Origin: JAKQDH01 sp029558835 | Lineage (GTDB): Bacteria > Planctomycetota > Phycisphaerae > UBA1845 | Length of the DNA: 31,228 nt | Assembly: GCA_035356615.1 (NCBI GenBank) | Contig: DAOQSN010000048.1 | Span: 1-31,228, forward strand | Direction: 5' to 3' | Program-made: the position numbers and the translations under genes | In this document: positions 14,906 to 21,946 of the stretch, in pieces | Numbering within the stretch: position 1 is the stretch's first letter | Layout: every line of letters begins with the position of its first letter | The notes under the pieces: model-generated | Database searches by the model: none | Seen by the model: only the letters and a program-made list of their open reading frames with translations | What the model was told of the DNA's origin: nothing

Positions 14906-14935
14906 AAAGAGGCCGCCCCGGAGGACGGCCTCTTT
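14906..14935 (-). terminator. Terminator of the tandem-repeat exported protein gene
   Basis: A perfect 10-bp stem (AAAGAGGCCG / CGGCCTCTTT) around a 10-base loop lies 30 bases beyond the minus-strand stop at 14966. The descending arm ends in CTCTTT followed by CACTT, which is a weak T-rich tract. Stem quality and position make termination likely. Confidence 0.65.
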
Positions 14936-14965
14936 CGATTGCTGAACGCTCGCAGTCGGCCGGCG

Positions 14966-17881
14966 TTAGCCGCCTGTGAACGCGTCCTGGAAGTCGGCGA
15001 AATCCGCCACGTCGACGTCATCGTCACCATCCAGATCAGAACGGCTGAACTGCCCCAAATCGCAACCGGCTGGTGGGAATGTCACGCTGGGCCCCCCCAT
15101 ACAGTCGGCGAACAGGCCGTAGTCCGCCAGATTCACAACGCCGTCCCAATTCAAGTCCGCCTTGCCCGTGGGTGTGACGGCCAGGCTGTCGAAGATGAGT
15201 CCCTCGTTGTCGTCGCTGGTAAGGGTACAACGGGTGAGCCGGCCGACGCTGGCGGTGGGATTCAGCGGCTCGACGTGGAACGAATCCACGTTGGCCACCG
15301 CCCCGTAGCCCGGCAGCACGAAGTCATAGCTGCCCAGGCAACCCTGGAACACCCACACCGGATTGTTCGGCGTGCCGGTGTTGGTCCACCACTCCGTCTG
15401 CCCCACCGGGCAGCGGTTGGTGAAGACCGGCCGCGGCCCGCCGCCGACGAATTCGGTGCCGCCGGGCGGTCCGACTACCGCGCCGGACGTGTCGAATAAC
15501 GTCAGGCGGAAGCCGGAAGCCCCCAGGGCCGAGAAGTCCGCATCCAGTTCTTCCGACCCGTCAGGAGTGGTAGTCTGGGTGCGGCTGACCCGCTGCTCCT
15601 GGCCCTCATCGTCGTAGGCCTTCATGATGATCACGTGCCCGCGGCAGCAGTTGCCCTTGGCCAAGCCGACCGAAACGCCGCCGGTGTTGGGACCGAGGTC
15701 GATACTCAATCCGTCCTGGCCGCTGCTGCCCAGGCTGTCCACATGCAGCGTCCGCTGCTCGGGTGTGCAGCCGGCCGGGTCATCGCATTGCTCGCTGATC
15801 CGCGCCGGGTCCAGGCCCCAGCTCTGCACCCCGAAGGGAGCGATGCTCGCGTCGGAGACCACCAGCTCGCTGAGCCCCTCGGCGGTCACCAACAGCGACT
15901 CCAGACCCGCCGGGTCCGGCACGCCGCCGGGGAGGGTCGGGGTGATGACGATCCGTGCATTCTGGTTGGTGAAAGTGCCGCCGTCGCTGCAGATCCACCC
16001 CACCCACCAGAACCACGGACAGGTCGGGCACACCCGCCGCCAGCCCGAAACCGCGATCGGATAGCCCCCACCGGGGCAGGTGAAGTTCGGCACCCCCGGA
16101 GTGTTCAGCGGACCGCCGCCCGGGATGAGCTCATCGGAGATGACCGTACCGTGCTCGTCATATTGGACCACGTGCAGCGCCGTGGCGCCCAAGTCGGTGA
16201 AGTCAAAGATGAAGTTGCTGGTGCCGTCGCCGTTGCTGACCAGACGGTGGTTGCCGTAGACCAAGCCGTCCCAGCCCTTGGGGCGGATCCGCAAGGTGGC
16301 GTCGTTACTGTTCAGCAGATCCTCGACGTCCACGGCGACAGCTCCGCCGAAGGCCGAGTTCATCGTAACCTCGACCCCGTCCTCCCCGGAACTGCCCAGG
16401 TTACGCACCGGCAACCGACGACCCGCCGCGGTGTCCAGCACCGCGTTACCCAGCGGCTCGTGCAACAGCCCGCTCACGTACTTCGTGACGGGCGTGGCGG
16501 TGAGGCTGGTGAGGATGAGTCCCTCGTTGTCGTCGCTGGTAAGGGTACAACGGGTGAGCCGGCCGACGCTGGCGGTGGGATTCAGCGGCTCGACGTGGAA
16601 CGAATCCACGTTGGCCACCGCCCCGTAGCCCGGCAGCACGAAGTCATAGCTGCCCAGGCAACCCTGGAACACCCACACCGGATTGTTCGGCGTGCCGGTG
16701 TTGGTCCACCACTCCGTCTGCCCCACCGGGCAGCGGTTGGTGAAGACCGGCCGCGGCCCGCCGCCGACGAATTCGGTGCCGCCGGGCGGTCCGACTACCG
16801 CGCCGGACGTGTCGAATAACGTCAGGCGGAAGCCGGAAGCCCCCAGGGCCGAGAAGTCCGCATCCAGTTCTTCCGACCCGTCAGGAGTGGTAGTCTGGGT
16901 GCGGCTGACCCGCTGCTCCTGGCCCTCATCGTCGTAGGCCTTCATGATGATCACGTGCCCGCGGCAGCAGTTGCCCTTGGCCAAGCCGACCGAAACGCCG
17001 CCGGTGTTGGGACCGAGGTCGATACTCAATCCGTCCTGGCCGCTGCTGCCCAGGCTGTCCACATGCAGCGTCCGCTGCTCGGGTGTGCAGCCGGCCGGGT
17101 CATCGCATTGCTCGCTGATCCGCGCCGGGTCCAGGCCCCAGCTCTGCACCCCGAAGGGAGCGATGCTCGCGTCGGAGACCACCAGCTCGCTGAGCCCCTC
17201 GGCGGTCACCAACAGCGACTCCAGACCCGCCGGGTCCGGCACGCCGCCGGGGAGGGTCGGGGTGATGACGATCCGTGCATTCTGGTTGGTGAAAGTGCCG
17301 CCGTCGCTGCAGATCCACCCCACCCACCAGAACCACGGACAGGTCGGGCACACCCGCCGCCAGCCCGAAACCGCGATCGGATAGCCCCCACCGGGGCAGG
17401 TGAAGTTCGGCACCCCCGGAGTGTTCAGCGGACCGCCGCCCGGGATGAGCTCATCGGAGATGACCGTACCGTGCTCGTCATATTGGACCACGTGCAGCGC
17501 CGTGGCGCCCAAGTCGGTGAAGTCAAAGATGAAGTTGCTGGTGCCGTCGCCGTTGCTGACCAGACGGTGGTTGCCGTAGACCAAGCCGTCCCAGCCCTTG
17601 GGGCGGATCCGCAAGGTGGCGTCGTTACTGTTCAGCAGATCCTCGACGTCCACGGCGACAGCTCCGCCGAAGGCCGAGTTCATCGTAACCTCGACCCCGT
17701 CCTCCCCGGAACTGCCCAGGTTACGCACCGGCAACCGACGACCCGCCGCGGTGTCCAGCACCGCGTTACCCAGCGGCTCGTGCAACAAGCCGCTTACGTA
17801 GGTGTCGGTGGGCTGTGCGAACGAAAAGCCGCTCAGGCAGCAGACTACAAACAACCAACCTGCCGTGATTGAGATCCTCAT
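14966..17881 (-). CDS. Exported protein with a perfect internal tandem duplication and dockerin tail
   Basis: A 971-residue exported protein. A signal peptide (MRISITAGWLFVVCCLSGFSFAQ) is followed by two copies of a 431-residue unit at a 440-residue period, then a dockerin type I-like pair at the C-terminus (DLNWDGVVNLADYGLF and DLDGDDDVDVADFADF). Each unit holds two related halves that open with LGSSGEDG and LGSSGQDG and continue with a GGxxV pattern, so an older duplication lies inside the recent one. Cys and Trp pairs (CPTCPWFWWVGWIC) suggest disulfides outside the cell. No enzymatic motif is recognised. The start at ATG 17881 is supported by GGGAGGA ten bases upstream. Function is unknown; a surface or matrix role is inferred. 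Confidence 0.85.
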   Translation of the reverse strand: MRISITAGWLFVVCCLSGFSFAQPTDTYVSGLLHEPLGNAVLDTAAGRRLPVRNLGSSGEDGVEVTMNSAFGGAVAVDVEDLLNSNDATLRIRPKGWDGLVYGNHRLVSNGDGTSNFIFDFTDLGATALHVVQYDEHGTVISDELIPGGGPLNTPGVPNFTCPGGGYPIAVSGWRRVCPTCPWFWWVGWICSDGGTFTNQNARIVITPTLPGGVPDPAGLESLLVTAEGLSELVVSDASIAPFGVQSWGLDPARISEQCDDPAGCTPEQRTLHVDSLGSSGQDGLSIDLGPNTGGVSVGLAKGNCCRGHVIIMKAYDDEGQEQRVSRTQTTTPDGSEELDADFSALGASGFRLTLFDTSGAVVGPPGGTEFVGGGPRPVFTNRCPVGQTEWWTNTGTPNNPVWVFQGCLGSYDFVLPGYGAVANVDSFHVEPLNPTASVGRLTRCTLTSDDNEGLILTSLTATPVTKYVSGLLHEPLGNAVLDTAAGRRLPVRNLGSSGEDGVEVTMNSAFGGAVAVDVEDLLNSNDATLRIRPKGWDGLVYGNHRLVSNGDGTSNFIFDFTDLGATALHVVQYDEHGTVISDELIPGGGPLNTPGVPNFTCPGGGYPIAVSGWRRVCPTCPWFWWVGWICSDGGTFTNQNARIVITPTLPGGVPDPAGLESLLVTAEGLSELVVSDASIAPFGVQSWGLDPARISEQCDDPAGCTPEQRTLHVDSLGSSGQDGLSIDLGPNTGGVSVGLAKGNCCRGHVIIMKAYDDEGQEQRVSRTQTTTPDGSEELDADFSALGASGFRLTLFDTSGAVVGPPGGTEFVGGGPRPVFTNRCPVGQTEWWTNTGTPNNPVWVFQGCLGSYDFVLPGYGAVANVDSFHVEPLNPTASVGRLTRCTLTSDDNEGLIFDSLAVTPTGKADLNWDGVVNLADYGLFADCMGGPSVTFPPAGCDLGQFSRSDLDGDDDVDVADFADFQDAFTGG
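15194..16486 (-). repeat. 1.29-kb tandem direct repeat, distal copy
   Basis: Compared block by block with 16514-17806, offset by exactly 1320 bases, this segment shows no difference by eye. Differences appear only at the edges (around 16468-16486) and in the 27-base spacer between copies. It encodes the second 431-residue unit of the exported protein. Confidence 0.9.
16514..17806 (-). repeat. 1.29-kb tandem direct repeat, proximal copy
   Basis: The partner of 15194-16486 at a period of 1320 bases, encoding the first repeat unit after the signal peptide. The lack of synonymous differences means the duplication is very recent, or that conversion keeps the copies alike. Confidence 0.9.
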
Positions 17882-18785
17882 AGCGTGACTTCCTCCCGAG
17901 ACTAAAAAGGCTAAACGAACTTCACATCCGGCGATCATGCGCCGTGCCCGCCGGTAATCCGCCGCGGCCGTCCGGCGTTTCCTCTGCCGTCTGGCCCGCT
18001 GACGCCGAGTTCCTCGCCTGGCGAGGGCGGCAACCACGGCGGATGCAGGCTGCGGTCTGACGAGAGTACCTTGGCCCGGGTAACCAGCGTCAGGCGGGTG
18101 CCGTCATGAGCCCTGTTCCCCGTCCGGTGGTTTTGCCATCTCTTAGACAGCCCAACGCCCGTTTCTGACTAGGCACCTCCGACTTTGTCCAAACCGAGTG
18201 CCCGAAGGGGTTAGGTGTTCTCCCTCAACGTGTCTCTGCGGGGAGGGCGGAAACACGCCCTGCCCGTCCGCCTGACGCGACGAAATCCACCAGACCGCTG
18301 CTTCCAAAGAGCGGGTATATGTATCCCGCCTACAACGCCGGAGCGTGCGAGCGACGCGCCGGCCCCGAATCCCGTCGCGGGGACTCTATGCACCGGTCAA
18401 TGGAATTCCACATCGGCGTTCCGGAAAAATGATCTGTCGGCCGGCCCCCCGCCACCGAGCACGCCGGCCGACTTTCCCGCCGCTGTCCGTGGCCCACGTG
18501 TCGATGCTCGTTACGCCGCTGATACCTCCTGTGCGCGCGGACCTCTTGGATCAACCGTCGCCGAATCGACCCTCGGGCGCGGTCGAACCCCACAAGCCGG
18601 GCGGCCATTGCGGCAACGGGGTGTGGGGGAGGCGACGCACCGGCTTGGCGCCGGCGGTGTTTGCGCGTGTGCCGGCACCCCCAGTAACCCCGGATTACTC
18701 ACCGGCGTCATGGTCTTTATCCATCCCAGAGCCGCTCCGCTGCATAGAAACAGGGTGAACACACGCTCGCCCCACGGAACGGGAG
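17882..18785. other. Long gap without a recognised gene
   Basis: About 900 bases upstream of the exported-protein gene and ahead of the transposase fragment. Frames on both strands lack ribosome binding sites and look like shadows of GC-rich DNA. No promoter pair or terminal inverted repeat of an insertion sequence was identified with confidence. Confidence 0.4.
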
Positions 18786-19034
18786 ATGCATCTCATGGGT
18801 GAGGGCCACGGATGGTCGTTCGAGCCCACGTTCAACCGCGCCATCAAGCTGCGACAGGCTGATCCGCGAATCACGTCCGACGTCGGGGCGCACTTGCTGC
18901 GTCAGGCGGATCACCACCTCGGCCTGACGGCCGATCTGGCCGCGCAGCTCACGGACCACCGGCGTCCGGACCGCATCCGCTACCTCCAGGTTGAACTGCG
19001 GCGCCAGCACCTCTGCGCCCTGGCGCCGGGCTAC
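18786..19034 (+). pseudogene. IS1380-family transposase, N-terminal fragment
   Basis: An ATG at 18786 opens 83 codons resembling the N-terminus of IS1380-family DDE transposases: FNRAIKLRQADPRITSDVG, then HLLRQADHHLGL and RYLQVELRRQHLCALAPGY. In intact members this is followed by a conserved Asp-rich segment and the DDE catalytic core, all missing here; the frame runs into unrelated sequence and stops at 19104. It is the remains of an insertion sequence that lost more than four fifths of its transposase. Confidence 0.65.
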
Positions 19035-19140
19035 GCGCACCCCGCGCGCGGCATCCTCCTGGCAGCAGGCACTCCGCTGGGAGGCGCGGCACTTCGCGCC
19101 CGGTGAGCCGGGATGGCAACCCTTGCCGACACGAAAACTT

Positions 19141-19265
19141 CCTTCACGGATGTCGCAAGCGACCTGATGCAGATTGCGAGCCCTCGCCAATCCCGTTTCT
19201 ACCCTTCCCTTTCCTTCGCGGCCGGTCTTCCGGCCGCGATTCTACCCCGAGGTAGCGAGAGCTCT
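19141..19265. repeat. Dispersed 125-bp repeat, copy 2, with perfect hairpin
   Basis: The partner of 175-299. The hairpin at 19217-19238 has perfect 9-base arms (CGCGGCCGG / CCGGCCGCG) around TCTT. It follows about 100 bases after the IS1380 fragment and sits upstream of the SEC-C gene. A link to the insertion sequence is possible, but the window-start copy has no transposase beside it. Confidence 0.6.
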
Positions 19266-19445
19266 CTCGACGCACTCAAGTACGGCTCAAGCTCCGTGCT
19301 GGTTGCAGCGGCCGGGCGGGGCGCGCATGATGGGTGCCGCGGCCATCTGTTCGAGCGGCGTTCCGTGGGCCAAGTCTCGCGGTCCGAGCGGTCGGCTGGA
19401 TACGCTCGGGAAGTACGCCGTGGCGCAGGAGAGCGGAGGACTGAC

Positions 19446-20252
19446 ATGAATCTCATGGCCGAACGTGCCGAACTGCTCGGGCGCTACCGACGGCTTCGGG
19501 CCCTCATGCGGGACCTGCACAGCGAGCTGACGCGAATGGTGCCCAAAGACACGCTCACCCAGTGCGCCCGAAAGCTGGGCTTGCTGGTGCATGACACCCT
19601 CGTCTTCGACAGCGAAGAGGAGATGTCGGTGCTGATGGACTACTGCATCTACGATGGGTGGGTCGGTCAGCACAATGCCGTCACGCGCTTCCTGGCGAAA
19701 CAGCCCTACGCCGCCGGCACCGACCAGGCCCTCCTCCTGGACGGTATGTCGCGGGCGCGCTATTCCCTGTTCCAGGTGGAAAGCGTGGCGGAAGGGGTCG
19801 GCATCAACTGTCGCGACGTCCTGCGGGGTGACGGCGGCACCATCGTTGACGAGGGTCTGGGAAACACGGCCAGCCACGCCGTTGTCTTCGCGGGACGCCT
19901 CGTGGTGCTGCCGGAGTTGGGCATGACGACGGGCGCCGTACTGGGCGTCGACGCCGATACGCTCGCGGACATTGTGAATGTGCTGGAAAACGAGGCCGAG
20001 GGTGTCGGCGGGGCTGATATCAACAACCTCACGCCCCCCGAGGCGGCGGCGCTGTCCTCGCTGATCATCCGGTGCGTCCTCGGGAGAGGAACGCCAGCGC
20101 GGGATGCGCCGCAGGAACCTGGCCGCAGCGCCGAAACGAGGCAACCGCGACAGTCCGGGGGCGAGCGCCCGTCGCGAAACGAGCCCTGTCCCTGCGGAAG
20201 TGGCAGAAAGTACAAGCGCTGCTGTGGGCGGGCGGAACAGCCCGGCGCGTGA
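19446..20252 (+). CDS. SEC-C motif protein of unknown function
   Basis: A 268-residue, probably cytoplasmic protein. The only recognised motif is a C-terminal SEC-C zinc finger, NEPCPCGSGRKYKRCCG (about 244-261), the same CxCxSGxxxKxCC fold found at the end of SecA, where it binds zinc. The body is mixed alpha/beta with no catalytic pattern that I know; a helical N-terminus (about 1-45) precedes it. Between body and finger is a disordered, Arg/Gly/Pro-rich linker (about 215-242). The ATG at 19446 is chosen because GGAGGA lies five bases upstream; the frame is open for another 111 codons upstream, but that part covers the dispersed repeat. Confidence 0.75.
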   Translation: MNLMAERAELLGRYRRLRALMRDLHSELTRMVPKDTLTQCARKLGLLVHDTLVFDSEEEMSVLMDYCIYDGWVGQHNAVTRFLAKQPYAAGTDQALLLDGMSRARYSLFQVESVAEGVGINCRDVLRGDGGTIVDEGLGNTASHAVVFAGRLVVLPELGMTTGAVLGVDADTLADIVNVLENEAEGVGGADINNLTPPEAAALSSLIIRCVLGRGTPARDAPQEPGRSAETRQPRQSGGERPSRNEPCPCGSGRKYKRCCGRAEQPGA

Positions 20253-20412
20253 ATGCCGGCATCCCGTGGCTGCCCCAGCGCTCCTCATTTCTCGGCTGCG
20301 ATGACCATCAACGGTGGGGGCATGCTGCACCCGGCTGAGGTCTTGGCGTCACGGTGGTCTTTCGGTGTTCGGTCGAGGCCACAGGTGGTACTGCCGGGAT
20401 AAGCCTAGGTGA

Positions 20413-21111
20413 TTACGGGTACGCACTGCCCACTCCAAGGATGCGCCACTTCCCGCGCACGCGCGCCAGTTCCAGGTTGACCGACCAGCCGGCGCGGGCC
20501 TTGGCCGTCAATGCCTTCGGGAGCGCGATCTCGATGTCCTCGCCGCCCTCCAGGAACGCGTCCAGGTACAGCGTGCCCGGCTCCACCTTGCGAATGGTGA
20601 ACTGGTCGTCGAAGTAGTCATCATCCGGCAGATCATCGGGAACGTGCACCGGATGCGCCTCCGCGTGCTGCCAGAGGAGCTGCGCGAACTCGTCACAGCC
20701 AACCAGATCGCGGCCGGGCTTCTCGCCCACCAGCTCACGGTACCACGCGTAATCCTTTGCGGCCCAGAAGTCCTTCTCCACCAGCCAGCTCGCCAGCTTC
20801 TCCATGACCGGACCGACCCGCCGGAGGAAGCCCTTGGTGCCCGGCCCGTGGTGGACGCCGTAATGGCCCAGCATCGCGTTCAAGTGGTGCGGCTGGACAC
20901 GGGTGGCGTCGAAGATGTCGCAGAACCGCCGGCCCTCCTCGTACTCCTGCTCGAAGCGCTGCCGCTCGAACGGGTTGAGGTCCTCGTGCGCCCAGCCGCT
21001 CAGGTACTCCGCAAACAGCCGGACCACGGCCGTCGGCGACGCGGTCGAGCCCGGATTCCCCGCGCCAGTGTCGGCCAGGAACTGCTTCAAGGCTGCAGTG
21101 GTCGTGTTCAT
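20413..21111 (-). CDS. Uncharacterised protein, intact parent of the truncated copy at 13.8 kb
   Basis: A 232-residue protein with no signal peptide or membrane helix. The N-terminal two thirds look helical (LFAEYLSGW, NPFERQRFEQEYEEGRRF, FLRRVGPVMEKLASWLVEK). The C-terminal third looks like beta-structure (TLYLDAFLEGGEDIEIALP, then WSVNLELARVRGKWRILGVG). An acidic patch (PDDLPDDDYFDDQF) lies between them. The name of the family, if any, is not known to me. It is convergent with the SEC-C gene. The start at ATG 21111 gives a normal N-terminus, though the ribosome binding site is weak. A near-identical 3' part occurs at 13800-14299. Confidence 0.75.
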   Translation of the reverse strand: MNTTTAALKQFLADTGAGNPGSTASPTAVVRLFAEYLSGWAHEDLNPFERQRFEQEYEEGRRFCDIFDATRVQPHHLNAMLGHYGVHHGPGTKGFLRRVGPVMEKLASWLVEKDFWAAKDYAWYRELVGEKPGRDLVGCDEFAQLLWQHAEAHPVHVPDDLPDDDYFDDQFTIRKVEPGTLYLDAFLEGGEDIEIALPKALTAKARAGWSVNLELARVRGKWRILGVGSAYP

Positions 21112-21218
21112 GCCCCCATCCTACCACCCACGTGTCCGCGGCGTGAACCCCATTCAGGCGTCACCAACGGACGATGCCGGCGCCGGCCGGTCACCCCCTG
21201 GCGTGCAGGTCTGCGCTC

Positions 21219-21628
21219 TCAATCCCCCCGCCTTTGTCCCCCCGGTGCCTTCAGCCGCTCAGTCGGTCGCTCCGCGGCATCGGCCAGGCGCCGCGCCAGC
21301 ACGGCCAACACCGCCGCGCTCTCCGTCGTGGCCCGCCGGTCAACCTTGGCGTACGTGTCTCCATCGGTGTGAAAAGGCTCCATCCACGGACACATCGGGT
21401 GCATTACCGTCAGCGCGCAAACGCCCACTTTCGTGAACGACTCGCCGTCGCCCATTCCCTCTGTCAGGATGGCAATTTCCTCACCACTTCGTTTGCCAGT
21501 GGCCCCTGCCCCGGAATCTCGGCCACGACATTGTTTGGTGTAGCTTCCCAGACCTGTGCATCGACCTTGACACGAATCTTGAGCGTCTCCCCCGCCGGAG
21601 GAGCATGTCCCGCGTTTAGTTGAAAAAG
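21219..21628 (-). pseudogene. M28-family peptidase remnant with the catalytic core deleted
   Basis: Two fragments in different frames on the minus strand. The upstream one (about 21604 down to 21490) reads LNAGHAPPAGETLKIRVKVD, then ATPNNVVAEIPG, like the region before the peptidase domain in M28 aminopeptidases. The downstream one (about 21480 to 21219) reads GDGESFTKVGVCALTVMHPM, then EPFHTDGDTYAKVD, like the end of the domain, where the HTxxDTxxKVD motif is typical. The stretch between, which should hold the zinc ligands, is missing, and the frame shifts at the join. The gene is dead. The 5' end is cut at about 21630 by the inverted-repeat structure. Confidence 0.55.
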
Positions 21629-21629
21629 A

Positions 21630-21698
21630 GCGGTTCTCCTGCGGAGCCTGCCACGGTGGTAAGCTCCGCCAAGTCAACAGGTTACAGAGGAGAACCGC
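21630..21698. repeat. Nested inverted repeat, possible insertion-sequence end
   Basis: Outer arms GCGGTTCTCCT (21630-21640) and AGGAGAACCGC (21688-21698) are perfect 11-base complements 47 bases apart. Just inside, GCGGAGC (21641-21647) and GCTCCGC (21663-21669) pair as a second 7-bp stem. An AGAGGAG and an ATG at 21700 follow, opening 45 codons that start MARGNRKRRP before a stop at 21833-21835. The layout is that of an element end with a start of a basic protein, truncated. The identity of the element is not known to me. Confidence 0.45.
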
Positions 21699-21821
21699 AA
21701 TGGCAAGAGGGAATCGAAAACGCAGGCCGGCGTCCTGTCGGCGTTGGGCTCACGTCGTGGAGGGCGCCAACACCGTAGCCCAGCTACGCCCCAGGAAAGG
21801 GCGTGCCGCGCCAAAGCACAG

Positions 21822-21839
21822 GGTCACACTTATGTGACC
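21822..21839. promoter_or_regulatory. Short palindrome GGTCACA-CTTA-TGTGACC
   Basis: A perfect 7-base inverted repeat in the gap between the element remnant and the propeller gene. It could be a protein-binding site or chance. No promoter elements are seen beside it, and the reading frames here are not convincing. Confidence 0.25.
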
Positions 21840-21946
21840 GCCCCCGCGAAAACAAGAAACGCGCTGGTTTCGAGCTTCTCGCCCCGCGGAGTATATGACA
21901 CCCGCGCCGCTGGCCCTTTCCCAGCCGCCCGCGGCACGCGGCAATC

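Noticed and set aside
15635..17872. Long plus-strand frames (394 and 305 codons) opposite the duplicated exported protein
   Set aside because: They repeat at the same 1320-base period only because they lie opposite the duplication. No ribosome binding site or protein-like composition was seen.
19113..19445. An N-terminal extension of 111 codons on the SEC-C protein
   Set aside because: It runs through the dispersed 125-bp repeat, and the ATG at 19446 has a much better ribosome binding site.
21700..21835. A 45-codon gene starting MARGNRKRRP
   Set aside because: It has a good ribosome binding site, but the frame loses any protein-like pattern after about 15 codons and ends early. It is kept only as part of the element-end description.
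21822..21839. A CRP/FNR-type binding site
   Set aside because: The half-sites are in the reverse arrangement (TCACA then TGTGA) with the wrong spacing for the CRP consensus, and no promoter is next to it.
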